Source of the DNA: Leptobrachium leishanense
Lineage: Eukaryota; Chordata; Amphibia; Anura; Megophryidae
Direction: 5' to 3'
Length of the DNA: 64,000 bases
NCBI GenBank assembly: GCA_009667805.1
Contig: CM019063.1
Location: forward strand, 352,804,942 to 352,868,941
The notes below the pieces were generated by a model. The model saw only the letters and a list, made by a program, of their open reading frames with translations, searched no databases and was not told the origin of the DNA. The position numbers and the translations under genes are program-made. Position 1 is the first letter of the stretch. Every line of letters begins with the position of its first letter. This document shows, piece after piece, positions 33,886 to 47,243 of the stretch.

Positions 33886-36093
33886 GTGTGGAATTGGATG
33901 AAGAATGTGGCTCTAAACAAGAACCTTCACCAGCAACAAGTGGCCGCCGTCGGTCGAAAGCGTGGCAGTATTTTACTGAAAGTGCGTATAAACGTACAGC
34001 CAAATGTCATTTGTGCAGATCATGGGTCAGCCGTGGTCAACAGACAAGCAAACTCACTACCACTGGCATGAACTCACACATGAAAACCCACTACAAGGCA
34101 GGTGCTAGGTTTAGAAAAAGGTTCTCCTCTACCGGCACTGCCACCTAGCAGTGCTAGCACTACTAGGGAATCTACTTCTACTCCCACCACCAGTGCCACA
34201 CACACCACCACTTCTGCAGCAGCTGGTAAATGTCTGAGCAAACAGCCATCCTCCACACAGCGCACTATGGAGCAATTTGGTGGGTTTCAGCCCAAGGGGA
34301 ATATCGAAGCAGCAGACCCGAAAAATCACCAGACTCCTTGCAGAGTTAATAACTGTTGGGGGTGCTTCTTTTAATTTGACAAGCGGTGATTCTTTCAAGC
34401 GCCTCTTGCAGGCTCTCTCCCCGCAATATAAAGTGCCTTGACGCACTACATTTAGTCGATCTGTAGTGCCCGCTATGTACCGGTCCTGTGTTGGAGTTTT
34501 GAAGGAGGAGCTGGGAAAGGATGCTGGACGATCAGTGCACTTCACCACAGATATATGGACTGCTCCAAATAGCCAGCATGCCTTTCTGTCCTTGACTGGA
34601 CATTGGTGGCAGTCGCAGCCCAATGTGCCCGAGCAAAAGCAGCGAGCAGCAACAAGTTCAGGGGCAAAAAAAAAAAAGTGCTCGATCTTGTGCCGATGAT
34701 ACAGAAAAGAAGACAGCATTACAGTCCTTCCTCCTCCACGCTGAGGTTATGGATCCGCAGCACACCGCAGAGAACATCTTACATGCATTGAAGAACATGA
34801 TAGCACAGTGGCTAGGGGAGCAGTCTGGTACACAAGCTCAAATGGGTTTTGTAGTAACTGATGGTGGAAGCAACATGATAAGGGCTCTCCAGGATGGAAG
34901 ATTTGTGGGTGTGCGGTGCGCATCTCACATCCTGCATCTAGTGGTGACAAAGGCACTCGATGAGAGTATTAGTGGAGGAAGTTTGGGGGCACTTGTTGAA
35001 TCGTGCAGAAAAATTGCTGCTCTTGCGCTGGTCCACCACACCGCAAGAGCTAGCCAGCTCCTTAGGCAGGAGCAGAAAAGGGCAGGACTCCCAGAACACC
35101 GGTTAAAACAAGATGTGGCAACAAGGTGGAACTCCACATTAGACATGCTGGAAAGGATTCTCGAAAAGCAAAAAGCAATCCACGCAATGGCGTACAAGCA
35201 CTCCATTGGCATTAGCAGCCCACTAGGCAGGGATGACTGGGCCGTGATGGAACAGGCAGTGGAAGTCCTGAAGTCTTTCCGATTAGCTACAGAACACTTG
35301 AGCAGAGCGAGTGCTAGCTTGTCTGAAATCATACCCATATTCTACCAACTCCGTGACTCTATGGATGACTTTCTGTCCAACAGAGAAGAGTTGCCTGGCG
35401 GTAAACCTCCACATGCCGATGTCACTGTCCAGACTCTATGAACAGCTGGAGTACCGAATAAGACAGCACATTGCCCCTTGTCCTGAGTATATGCTGGCCA
35501 CAATTTGCAACCCTACTTTTAAAGTCTGCACTCCGTGACGATTCCCTTGTTTTTTGGCAGCAAACACTCATAGATAAGATACGGGACAGGGAGCGTAAAA
35601 ACCGTGCAGTTCCAGAGGGAAGAGGAGATAGAGGAGACGTTGGAGGAGTCTGTTGTTGAGGATGATGACAGTGACACACCCAGATGCTGCTGCTCAGAGC
35701 AGTGCTGCTGCTGCTCAGAGCAGCGTTCCCAGACCTGTATTTTTTACAAAAATGTACACGAGTTATGGGTCAGGATACGGACCTAACAAAAACCCGCCAA
35801 TTGAAAATGCTATGACATTTGTTACGGCATACCTTGCTGAGGCTCCTTTGGAACCCAATACAGACCCTTTTCAGTTTTGGGAGGACAAGAGAGGTGTTTG
35901 GCCTACGTTTGCAGAGGTAGCCATGGAGCTCCTTTCTTGTCCACCAACCACTGTACAAAGTGAGTGGATTTTCTCCATTTACGGGGAATATTCTGTGCCC
36001 TCAGCGCTCCCAATTATCACCCCAGCTGTTAGAGCAAATTACATTTCTGAAGGTGAACTTGCCGAAGCTGGGATACCCGGCCCTAGGTTTTGA
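33886..36093 (+). pseudogene. hAT transposase with BED zinc finger
   Basis: Domains in order: BED zinc finger at about 33930-34090 (CHLC...HMKTH); a Ser/Thr-rich linker; ASFNLTSGDSFKRLL; FTTDIWTA (RNase H-like fold, first Asp region); VVTDGGSNM; CASHILHLVV; DVATRWNST; and the hATC dimerisation region with PPTTVQSEWIFSIYG at about 35940. The parts lie in several frames. Breaks include shifts near 34110-34150 and 34360, a TGA at about 34439, a break at the A-run near 34668-34677, and breaks between 35440 and 35660. A CAG/CTG-rich run (about 35688-35725) lies in the linker before the hATC part. It is clearly inactive. Confidence 0.9.
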
Positions 36094-36150
36094 TTCAATC
36101 TAGAAAAGCAAGCGCACAAGTTTAGTTAGTAGAAGTTCATAAATCCCTGT

Positions 36151-36270
36151 TGTCTTTTTTTTCTTTTTTTTGTCTTTTTTTTGTCTTTTTTTTGTCTTTT
36201 TTTTGTCTTTTTTTTGTCTTTTTTTTGTCTTTTTTTTGTCTTTTTTTTGTCTTTTTTTTGTCTTTTTTTT
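36151..36270. repeat. 11-bp T-rich microsatellite
   Basis: About eleven copies of TGTCTTTTTTT-type units (T8 with GTC) in direct succession, directly after the hAT transposase 3' region. Confidence 0.95.
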
Positions 36271-36799
36271 ATTTTTTAAAGATAGATAGATAGATTAAGA
36301 TTTTTAAAAGTTTGTGTTGATGAAGAGTAGGCCCACACCAGAAACACCACTCAGCTTATGATGAAACATTCACCCTTAGGTACCCAGGTGAGTGGCTCAA
36401 TATATTTATTATTTACCTTATGCTGAAACCATTATTCAAAATAATAATTTCTGCTGATTAATCTGGGAATACCTCTTCCTTTCACAGTTTTGAAAAAATA
36501 GTTACCAGTGCCACTGCACCTTGAAATGGGTGAAGAAGATGGAAGATTTAGCTATGAGCTTTGCAGACTGCATATGGAAAGAAATTTAAGCTGAACTAAA
36601 TTTACAATAAATAGACAATAATATATTATATTTACAATATATAAATAATTTAATGAGAATGAATTTAATATATTTTCAATATTTTTTTTTCTATTTTACC
36701 ATAAAGGATACATTTGATTTTTTTCTTGTTTTCAAGTATTTCCTGGGACTTTTACAAATATATATAATTGAACCTAAATAATTAAAATATAGACAGTGC
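36271..36799. other. AT-rich stretch without a gene
   Basis: It holds a short GATA repeat (36282-36295) and long AT-rich runs. I see no coding sequence or element boundary. Confidence 0.6.
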
Positions 36800-37167
36800 A
36801 CTAATACCAGGTATTTCTGGACGCAGACGCCAGCCGGTTACAGCCTGGGTTAGCTTCCTGATCTCCTGCCCAAGCCATTGTGTCTAAAAAAGAAAACAGC
36901 CTCTCCAAGGTATTCTGGTGGATTGGACATGGCTGTTCAACTGTAATAGGAGACAAGAAACAAGCAAAGTTTATAATTCTGTAACATCTGTGTGATTGAT
37001 TTAGGATTGTGTTCTTCCTGCAGTGTGACTGTGCGGCACGCATACTTACGTGGAGGACTGACAGTGGGTGATGGTGCTCTTCCCACATGATGCCACCATG
37101 ATGGGTTACGGACTACTGTTGTTAAAGACAAAAGTACAATACTTAGCAGATGGATAAAGGTTTGTTC

Positions 37168-37225
37168 TCTTCCCCTCCCTCTACCCCTCTCCCTCTACCC
37201 CCTCTCCCTCTACCCCCTCTCCCTC
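37168..37225. repeat. Pyrimidine-rich 15-bp repeat
   Basis: About four copies of CCTCTCCCTCTACCC in a row, in an intron-like region upstream (on +) of a polypyrimidine run. Confidence 0.85.
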
Positions 37226-38047
37226 ATTCTTTATCCCTTGTGTGTTTGTTTTGTAGGTACTCACTGGAAAGGGCCCCAGACGTGCTGCCTTGGAGCTGAT
37301 CCCGCTGGTGATGCATCCGTAAAATAGGAATGTGAAGCAAAAGGTAAGTCTCAAGTGTTGTGATAAAGACCAATTTTTTTTACAGACATAAGGGGTTATT
37401 CAGAGTCAAACTGACCCTGAAATTGCATGCAGATCAGTGAATTTTGCTATATGGTGCAATTGTGGCCTGGCCAATCAGTGTGATTTCTGTACTCTTTGAA
37501 TTGACCAACAGTGATTACAATTTATATAACAATCTATTTCTTTTCATTTAACTCACCAGCTCTCTGCTGTCTGCTGTGCTCAGAGTCCATATCCTGACCC
37601 ATCATGACATCCAAGAGGTGATCCACAAGACGCCTCTCCCACCGACTCAGTTCCCCATGGCGCATCTTCTCCAACTTGCGCTGTACAGTCACCTTCGTTT
37701 GCAGTCATAATAGCTAAAGAACAAAACAATTATTAGTTAAAAAATTGCATTTATTCATTGTCGGGTCAGTGAACAATTTTCTCAGGTTACAAGAAGTTCG
37801 AACTGATTGCAGCAAATTATGTGACTAGGAGACAAATTTTATGTGATTTATGACAACATATGTAAAGAATTGAAGTATTTACAGTTCTGATTTATTTATA
37901 TATTTTTTTATTTTACTATATTTTGTGCTACAATAAATAAATAGTTTTGTTAACAAGTTCTATCATGTGTCTCCTCTCCGCTCATTAGCATTTATTGTCC
38001 ATGACTATACTGTGTTTGTTTAGTCAGGTGGGCTACCTATTCATGAT

Positions 38048-38649
38048 TAGGAATGGGCTGCCTGTTTAAATCAGTTTGAAGTTGATTCGAACATCGGCAG
38101 TTGGAAAGTTCAAACCGCAAACTTTTTGGGCCATTCAAAAAAAGTTTGACCAAAAAAAGTGTTGTTTTTTTAAAAAAAAAACTAAAAACAAAGTAATATA
38201 AAGACACCCTAAGACACCCTTACCTGCAGAATATTATAAGCAATGGTTTGGTAGATATTGCATTAAAACGTGAATATTGTTAACACTGAACCCTATGGGG
38301 CTAAAACATTTTCCACACCTTGTTGCTAAAATCTTTCCCACACCTTTTTTAGCATTTCAAATGAACTATCAAATGGATATCTATTTGATAGTTCATTTCA
38401 AATTCGATAGTTAGTCATTATACAAATAGGTGCACATTTTTTTTAAAATCTTTTTTTTCTTCGTTTCCTGTTCCCCAGGGCAGTACCCAGACCCCCATAC
38501 ACCTTATTTTTTATAGCCAATATCTTGTACATATGCCCTCTCGGAGGGCACTTTAATTTTCAAACTTTTTGAGCCCCATAGACTTGCATTGTGTTCAAAT
38601 TCAAAAGTTCGAATGCGAGCCAAACACAGGGGTGTTGGATCCATCACTA
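38048..38649. mobile_element. hAT-type MITE
   Basis: A 602-bp element bounded by the 8-bp duplication TTCATGAT (38040-38047 and 38650-38657). The ends are imperfect inverted repeats (TAGGAATGG and CCATCACTA). Eight-base duplications and TAG...CTA ends fit hAT. It has no coding capacity and contains an internal hairpin (ACTATCAAATGGATATCTATTTGATAGT). Confidence 0.8.
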
Positions 38650-39010
38650 TTCATGATGTATAAAAAATTTGTAATTTACTTACCGGTGACGAATGCATTC
38701 AATGGTCCGATGGGTTTGCTGGACCGTGTAAAAAAATGTAAACAGCATCCCTCACCTGTCCCCATGCAGCCCTCTGCATGGCCTTGTTACTCTTAGATGA
38801 GAAGTTTTTTTCTTTTCGGACACCACCGCCGCAACCAAAGCATTGTTCTCATCGGTTGTAAACCTTGGCCCCCTTTTTTGCACAGGCTGGAGTACATGTG
38901 AGGACAGGGTGGAGGAGGAACTGCCCTCCTGTCTCCTCTCACCCCTCTCCCTCACATCATCCACATCACGCCACCTCTTGCTTCCAGCCTTCCTCCCCCC
39001 CTCCCACGAC

Positions 39011-39110
39011 TCACACGCCCCAAACCCCTCACACCCCCCTTACCACTCACACGCCCCAAACCCCTCAGACCCCCCTCACCAATCACACGCCCCTGACACA
39101 TCCCTCACAC
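39011..39110. repeat. 36-bp C/A-rich tandem repeat
   Basis: Nearly three units starting at 39011, 39047 and 39083, each beginning TCACACGCCCC. It lies upstream of the Myb-like exon on the minus strand. Confidence 0.85.
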
Positions 39111-39750
39111 AATGAGGTCTTGGGACTGTCGGCAGCTGCTGTTCCCCCACGCTGTTGTCTTCCTGCAAAGACGTGACCATGTTGGCGGGCAGCATCTTAG
39201 CGGGCAGCGGTGAGAGAGAGTGCTCATAGCTGGGAGGAGGCATTGCGTGAAGCCGCGAACAGGGGCAAATAAACTAGACCTGAGCCGCACTGAGAATCTT
39301 TGGGTTGTGTCGGAGTAGACTTCACGCAGTGCTGCCATCAATATTTTTTGATAAATTCTTGGTTATACAATGAATGTGACTGTGGACAAAAATTCATGTT
39401 GTGACATTGCCTAAGCTTACCAAAACCATGCCACGATAATGAAATCTCAAGGCAGTACAAGGTTGTGTTAAAGTGTGTGACATTTTTTGGCCAAGCAGGC
39501 AGTGTAGAATGTTCAGTCACATTCATGGCCACAAATATGTTGACAAATTTATGACAAAGGGTCCATAGAAATGTCAATAAATTTATATACATATAATTTT
39601 AACAGTGAGGAAACCAAGCAATACATATTAAGTAAGGAAAAGCAACGCACACAAACAGTAAAATAGTGGAAAAATATAAAATTTATTAACAAATAAATGC
39701 CAAATGGCAAACTGCCCAATTGGGAAAAACATGAGGAGGTGGCTGGTGGC

Positions 39751-40638
39751 CTAGCAGAGGCGTTCAAGGACGTCAACAGCATTATTAAGCTGTTCCGCAA
39801 TGGCATGCATGTTCCTGGCAACCTGGCGCAGCTCCCCAATGACCATCCTGAGGCTTGACCTGTCCGGCCTGGCTTCTCCTGCTAGATGAAAGAAGGAAAA
39901 TACAGTAAGTAAAACAGGTTTCTATTTTTGACTGAAAGTCATTAAAAAATATAACAGTACATACCCGAGCTGGCGGGCTCCTGAGGCTCCTTCTCCCCGT
40001 CCTCCTCCTCCTCCTCCCCTACAACCACTGTCAGCACCTCTTCTGGTGCTACATCTAAGAAATTAAAGAAATAAAAAATACAGTAAACAACAAAACTGGT
40101 TTATTTTTGACCAAAAGTCGTTGCAAAACAGTAAAAAACCTGAACTGGCGGCCTCCTGCGGCTCCGGCTCCCTCTCATTGCCGATGCCAAACTTCTCCTG
40201 CACCTCTTGTGCTATATATAAAAAAAATAATGAAAATTCAAAATACAGTAAACAAAAAAGGTTTCTGTTTTTGACCAAAAGTCGTTGCAAAATAAAACAG
40301 TATATACCAGAGCTGGTGGTCGCCCGTGACTCCCTCTCCTCCTCCACTGGTGCACTGGAGGTGCTGGTTCCCGCCGGCGCCGGGGCATGAGATGCCTTGT
40401 TGTTTTCTGCCAAATCCAAAAATTAACACGTAAATAATGCAGACTGGAAAAATTGGTATATCTATACACTATATTGCCGAAAGTATTGCGACACGCCTCC
40501 ACTACCCCACTACCAGCTTGAAACAGTATATACCAGAGCTGGTGGTTGCCCGTGGGTCCCCCTCCATTGTGCCAGGCTGTGGGGCACTGGAGGTGCTGGT
40601 CCCCGCCGGCGCCAGGGCATGAGATGCCTTTCTGTTTT
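39751..40638 (-). CDS. Five phase-matched exons of an unrecognised gene (3' part)
   Basis: Minus-strand exons with AG/GT borders: 40638-40534 (105 nt), 40406-40308 (99), 40211-40140 (72), 40054-39965 (90) and a last exon 39881-39751 ending in TAG. Every internal exon is a multiple of three, begins two bases into a codon and ends one base into the next, so all can be joined or skipped in frame. They read as Glu/Ser/Ala-rich repeats such as KASHAPAPAGTSTSSAP and EREPEPQEAASSG. The last exon reads RMVIGELRQVARNMHAIAEQ...DVLERLC, a Leu-heptad tail. The 5' part is not found. I do not recognise the protein; a Myb/SANT transposon gene like that at 36800-38964 is possible. Confidence 0.45.
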
Positions 40639-40753
40639 CTGCCAAATCCAAAAAATAACACGTAAATAATGCAGAAGGGAAAAAATGGTATATCTATACA
40701 CTATATTGCCTAAAGTATTGCGACACCCCTCCACTACCCCACTACCAGCTTGA
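40434..40753. repeat. Duplicated exon-intron unit
   Basis: An intron segment of about 87 bases beginning AATAATGCAGA and including CACTATATTGCC, AAAGTATTGCGACAC and CCACTACCCCACTACCAGC occurs at about 40434-40521 and again at 40669-40753, 235 bases apart, with an exon between. The wording ACTATATTGCC...AAAGTATTG resembles a Tc1-type inverted-repeat end, so the duplicated intron may hold an old transposon fragment. Confidence 0.75.
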
Positions 40754-41514
40754 CCCACCACTAGTACTACCATCTCATAGTGCTAAAGTCACAAAATATT
40801 TATTTATTATTTACCCCTGCACATAGACATATATTACGGTTCAATTATAAAAAAAAATCTGAAGTAAACATTACGTTTATTCATTAAAAACTATCATTTG
40901 TGGTGTGTGCATACAAAACGCAATTGTGCCGACTGCTTTTAGTTATTTCAAAGATGGCCTCAGTCTCAGTTTCTGCTAATAAAACTGCGGATATTGCAGA
41001 AACAACAATAATCGATCATTTTGTTTTGAAATTCGCATCCAAAGCGTTCAATGACACTGCTCCAGCATACAGAATTGCTGCGCAGCATCAATTCAGCAGC
41101 TGCTGAGGTATTAATTGAACGCGGCTCTGTTTGGATGCACTTTCAGAAGAACTACATGTCCCATCCTACCACTTACTTAGCACAGAGGCTAAGAGATTTT
41201 TTTTGATGCGCAGGTGGGAGCCAATATTGGGCAAGCTGCGGGTCATCTCGTATGCATCACTCAGTCAAAACAACCCCCCCAACACACTACAGTACACAGC
41301 ACTGGCGGAACTACCACCATAGCGACTCACACGGGCGCTATGAGGCCCGCAGCCGAGTAGGGCCCGGTGAGGATAAGTGACAACAACCAGGGGGCAGCCG
41401 GTTGGGATAAATTGATATGGGGGGATGAATTGATATTGGGGGGATAAATTGATTTGATATTGGGGATGGTGGTATTAATTGATATTGGTGAGGAATTAAT
41501 AGATATTTCTCTGT
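40754..41514. other. Stretch without a supported gene
   Basis: No supported gene. A hAT-like end (CACTGGCGGAACTACC, 41301-41318) leads toward the 33-bp satellite, and 41405-41490 holds GATA/TTGATAT-rich short repeats. The other end of a hAT element was not found. Confidence 0.45.
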
Positions 41515-42085
41515 TTTCCCAGGAAGGATACATTGAGATTTCTCATGTTTTACAAGGAGGATACATTGAGATTTCACTGGTTTCCCCGGAAGGATACATT
41601 GAGATTTCTCATGTTTTACAAGAAGGATACATTGAGATTTCTCTGGTTTTCCGGGAAGGATACATTGAGATTTCTCATGTTTTACAAGAAGGATGCATTG
41701 AGATTTCTCTGGTTTTCCGGGAAGGATACATTGAGATTTCTCTGGTTTCCCAGGAAGGATACATTAAAATTTCTCATGTTTCACAAGAAGGATACATTGA
41801 GATTTCACTGGTTTCCCGGGAAGGATACATTGAGATTTCTCATGTTTTACAAGAAATTGAGATTTCTCATGTTTTACAAGAAGGATACATTAAAATTTCA
41901 CTAGTTTCCCGGGAAGAATACATTGAGATTTAACTGGTTTCCCAGGAAGGATACAGTGAGATTTCACTGGTTTCCCGGGAAGGATACATTGAGATTTCTA
42001 ATGTTTTACAAGAAGGATACATTGAGATTTCTCTGGTTTACAGGGAAGGATACATTGACATTTCTCATGTTTTACAATAAGGATA
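41515..42085. repeat. 33-bp satellite, left part
   Basis: Units are 33 bp, starting GATACATTGAGATTTCT and continuing with either CTGGTTTCCCGGGAAG or CATGTTTTACAAGAAG endings. The two ending types alternate irregularly. 33 is a multiple of three and the unit has few stops, so spurious long frames arise on both strands. The array resumes at 46047 after the PLE3 insertion. Confidence 0.95.
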
Positions 42086-43206
42086 TCACTAAAAAAATTT
42101 ATTGATCTAACTTTGCAAGACAAAACCAATTAAAAAACATAATAATATTGAAACCAATAAATTGTATCGGGTGGACACTGTGAGACTATTGCAGTAATGA
42201 AGAGTGGGATCTTGTACCTTAAGCTAAAGTGGTCAAAGAAATATATATAAAATATTAATAATGCCACCTGGACAAGTCAGAGCTCTATCAGCATTGTGGT
42301 CAAGATAACATTTAGTATTAATGATCGTCAAAGTGGTTGAGCAAAAAGAGCTCTAGGTGGCTCTCTGGACATAAAAAACCGAAGTAGATAATAGTCTATT
42401 AATGCAGCAATTCAATGCTACCGATAGATGGTGAATATCGTTGACAAACAATGATTGTGCTCAAGGGATCTAGCTGCAATTATACCAAACAATGAAATCC
42501 GTTGTCGCTTAGATTAATTAAACACACTCAGTTGGTAATTGTGATCACTTGCTATAATGAGCATTTCATAAACCATCTAATTGAAATTCATCCGCTCTCA
42601 CCTAAAGACCACTAAGTAGCTTTGAGCACTCCTCAATAAAGATAGATCAATTGTTCATCTAATGATATTTATACACATAATGATCTTAGTCACCGATCTT
42701 AATTATAAATAAGATAAATCAATGAACTAGCCATTGAAACCCAACATAGTATAGGAAAAGAATGGTGTTTTTTGTTTGTAATACAGTACTGTAACTGTTG
42801 AATTAGTGATATACTAGGACAGTACCTTTAAAGGCAGAAGCACCACCTCGGTGGTTAATACTCCGCTCAACAAGCCATTAGTACCATTTAACTGATGCAC
42901 CATCAAATACCTTAAAGGAAGAGTAACACTGGAGCCGTTATTAACATATACTCCTACTCAGATAAATGCAGTAACAATGTATTTCCAAAGCTACATGCTA
43001 ATTAGAGTCAATGTAGTGTTGCAGACAAGACCTGCTGAAGGACCAAATGGGTTACCAGTTATTGAAGCAAAAGGGTAGAACCACCAATTCCATAATAACC
43101 TTCATGAATAATACTGCCCAGATAAGTGTGCACACCCGAGATTATAAACAAACAACTGCTAAAAACGTTCCCATCACGGGAAACACAATTACATCTGTCA
43201 GATCTT

Positions 43207-43253
43207 AGTTGGGACGCGTTTCGCCGATACTAAACGTCGGCTTTATCAACAGA
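43207..43253 (-). ncRNA. Degenerate hammerhead-like motif of PLE3
   Basis: The minus strand reads TTGATAA in place of CTGANGA, a strong stem II (GCCGA...TCGGC), then GAAACGCGTC as in the PLE1 and PLE2 motifs. Two core bases are altered and stem I is not convincing, so it is probably inactive. Confidence 0.5.
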
Positions 43254-43556
43254 TAACTGGCATGTCCGCACTTCGGTTTTAAATAGCCCTTACGTGCTAA
43301 GAGTGGCCTCCCCTTCACTGGTGATTGACAGACAGGCCAGTACTCAGCCAATCGCCATGCAATAGGCGGTCTACTACCACGTGGGTAAAACTCATCCCAT
43401 CATAATGCAATGGGTTATCTAACGTCATGTGGGGCAGTAACTGACGGCACTGCTTAAACACGCCCCATCCTATGCCAATATGATCGGTCTTCAGCGAATA
43501 AGATTGTGTTATGGGCTAACAAACTGTAGCCGAAATACGACCTATAGCAACATATA
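43254..43556. other. PLE3 non-coding region before the Tc1 insertion
   Basis: No gene is seen here; it continues the non-coding 3' part of PLE3, as do 42086-43206 and 45176-45710. Confidence 0.6.
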
Positions 43557-45173
<1,617 letters not shown>

Positions 45174-45710
45174 TATAACAAGCGGCACTTCATACATTAG
45201 TGGACCTGCCTACCATGGGTATCGCAATAAAAAGCGTTAAACATCCTATATGCAGTGAAGACCAAAATCGTGCAGAGGAGCCAATACTGATAATAAGGCT
45301 CCATAAGGTAAAGAAAGAGGGGGGGTTGGGTCATCTAACCTCCAATGTATCAGGGAAACAGAAAGGGGAGCGTGGTGTAACATTCTTGGGTTAGGTTGAC
45401 AGTTAATCGGATAAGGGTAGATTCTACCCAAGAGCAAGGGTTATAAGTTTGAATGGAGACATAATAAACCCGATACACATAACTCAGCTTCAAAGGTGCT
45501 AAACCAATACATGGAGCGCTACTATGCCAGTATTACTGACTAGAACAAACAATACATAAACAACGATTGTATAGACATTAATGGTCAGTGATGAAGAGTG
45601 CAAAGGTAAACCCTTCATTTAATCCAGAGGGAGACAAGGTCCCTAACTGGTAAAAGCAGAACGCCTCTCTATGGCGCAATCTCAGGTCGAAATTTCCACG
45701 TCGCAAATTT

Positions 45711-46046
45711 TAAAAAACGTATTCAATGACCATGAACCTTAGGTCAGAAGAGCTACCAGCATGCTCATTTCGTAAATGCCTTGAAATAGGGGTATCAGGT
45801 TCATACCTCACCGAACGTACATGTTCCTGTACACATACCTTCAGAGGTCTAATAGTTTTCCCCACATATTGTTTTCCACACCCACATATTAGGAGGTATA
45901 CCACCTCTCTCGTATTGCAGTTAGAAAAATGTTTAGCATGATACTCCTTAGAACCATTCATGCTAAAGAATGATTTTCTATCTTGCACAATAAATGGGCA
46001 GGCTTTACATCGACCACATTTAAAGGTGCCTTTTAATCCTGTTTTA
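45711..46046 (-). pseudogene. PLE3 GIY-YIG endonuclease fragment
   Basis: The frame reads CGRCKACPF (Cys-rich linker), then CNTREVVYLLICGCGKQYVG and QEHVRSVR, then SRHLRNEH: the GIY-YIG endonuclease of a Penelope-like element, distinct from those of PLE1 and PLE2. The RT is absent by 5' truncation. The open frame continues upstream into the satellite by chance, because 33-bp units carry no stop in that frame. Confidence 0.9.
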
Positions 46047-47243
46047 ACAATAAGGATACATTGAGATTTCTCTGGTTTCCCGGGAAGGATACATTGAGAT
46101 TTCTCTGGTTTTCCGGGGAGGATACATTGAGATGTCTCATGTTTCACAAGAAGGATACATTGAGATTTCTCTGGTTTTCCAGGAAGGATACATTGAGATT
46201 TCTCATGCTTTACAAGAAGGATACATTGAGATTTCTCTGGTTTCCCGAGAAGGATACATTGAGATTTCTCTGGTTTCCCGGGAAGGATAGATTGAAATTT
46301 CTCTGGCTTCCTGGGAAGGATACAGTGAGATTTCTCTGGTTTCCCGAGAAGGATACATTGAGATTTCTCATGTTTTTCAAGAAGGATACATTGAGATTTC
46401 TCTGGTTTCCCGGGAAGGATAGATTGAAATTTCTCTGGCTTCCCGGGAAGGATACAGTGAGATTTCTCTGATTTCCCGAGAAGGATACATTGAGATTTCT
46501 CTGGTTTCCCGGGAAGGATAGATTGAAATTTCTCTGGCTTCCTGGGAAGGATACAGTGAGATTTCTCTGGTTTCCCGAGAAGGATACATTGAGATTTCTC
46601 ATGTTTTTCAAGAAGGATACATTGAGATTTCTCTGGTTTCCCGGGAAGGATAGATTGAAATTTCTCTGGCTTCCCGGGAAGGATACAGGGAGATTTCTCT
46701 GATTTCCCGGGAAGGATACATTGAGATTTCTCTGGTTTCCCGAGAAGGATACATTGAGATTTCTCTGGTTCCCGGGAAGGATAGATTGAATTTCTCTGGC
46801 TTCCTGGGAAGGATACAGTGAGATTCTCTGGTTTCCCGAGAAGGATACATTGAGATTTCTCATGTTTTTCAAGAAGGATACATTGAGATTTCTCTGGTTT
46901 CCCGGGAAGGATAGATTGAAATTTCTCTGGCTTCCCGGGAAGGATACAGTGAGATTTCTCTGATTTCCCGGGAAGGATACATTGAGATTTCTCTGGTTTC
47001 CCGAGAAGGATACATTGAGATTTCTCATGTTTTTCAAGAAGGATACATTGAAATTTCTCATGTTTTACCCGGGAAGGATACATTGAGAATTCTCATGTTT
47101 TACAAGAAGGATACATTGAGATTTCACTGGTTTCCTGGGAAGGATACATTGAGATTTCTCATGTTTTACAAGAAGGATACATTGACATTTCTCATGTTTT
47201 ACAAGGAGGATACATTAAGATTTCTTATGTTTTACAAGAATCT
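46047..47243. repeat. 33-bp satellite, right part
   Basis: Continuation of 41515-42085. Here units also form a higher-order block (CTGGTTTCC, CTGGCTTCC with GATAGATTGAAA, GATACAGTGAG, CATGTTTTTCAAG) that repeats about every 231 bases (near 46250, 46480 and 46850). The right end is taken over by the ERV2 LTR at 47244. Confidence 0.93.

Larger units (their letters stand above)
33757..36300 (+). mobile_element. hAT DNA transposon remnant
   Basis: It contains a BED zinc finger and a hAT transposase in pieces. ERV1 lies immediately upstream; the segment at 23231-23982 is probably its 5' part. I could not locate the terminal inverted repeats or the 8-bp target duplication, so the borders are approximate. 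Confidence 0.7.
36800..38964 (-). pseudogene. Degenerate multi-exon Myb/SANT-like gene, probably Harbinger-derived
   Basis: On the minus strand, 38964-38752 reads KRGPRFTTDENNALVAAVV, the start of a Myb/SANT-like domain of the type in Harbinger MYB-like proteins. After an A-run frameshift comes NKAMQRAAWGQ, followed by a plausible donor (CAG|GTGAGG). At 37730-37560, after an acceptor, the strand reads DCKRR then TGA in place of the usual Trp, then in another frame VQRKLEKMRHGELSRWERR, with a GTGAGT donor. Further splice-like segments sit near 37345-37275 (GTGAGTAC donor), 37130-37050 (GTAAGTAT donor) and 36889-36800. A hAT MITE (38048-38649) lies in the first intron. The assignment rests on motif wording; it could also be a decayed host Myb-like gene. 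Confidence 0.45.

Noticed and set aside
36801..37088. A 95-codon minus-strand protein
   Set aside because: The frame runs across a probable donor and acceptor (CCAC|GTAAGTAT and TTACAG), so it is better read as separate exon pieces with intron between.
40456..40740. Tc1-like inverted-repeat ends (ACTATATTGCC...AAAGTATTG) as a separate transposon
   Set aside because: The two copies are in direct orientation and explained by duplication of an exon-intron unit; no transposase or TA-flanked ends were seen.
41301..41345. A complete hAT element starting CACTGGCGGAACTACC
   Set aside because: No matching opposite end or 8-bp duplication was found; noted only as a possible end.
46059..47083. Upstream part of a 457-codon minus-strand frame ending in a GIY-YIG domain
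   Set aside because: Only the last ~112 residues (45711-46046) are PLE3 protein; the rest is the 33-bp satellite, which has no stop in that frame.
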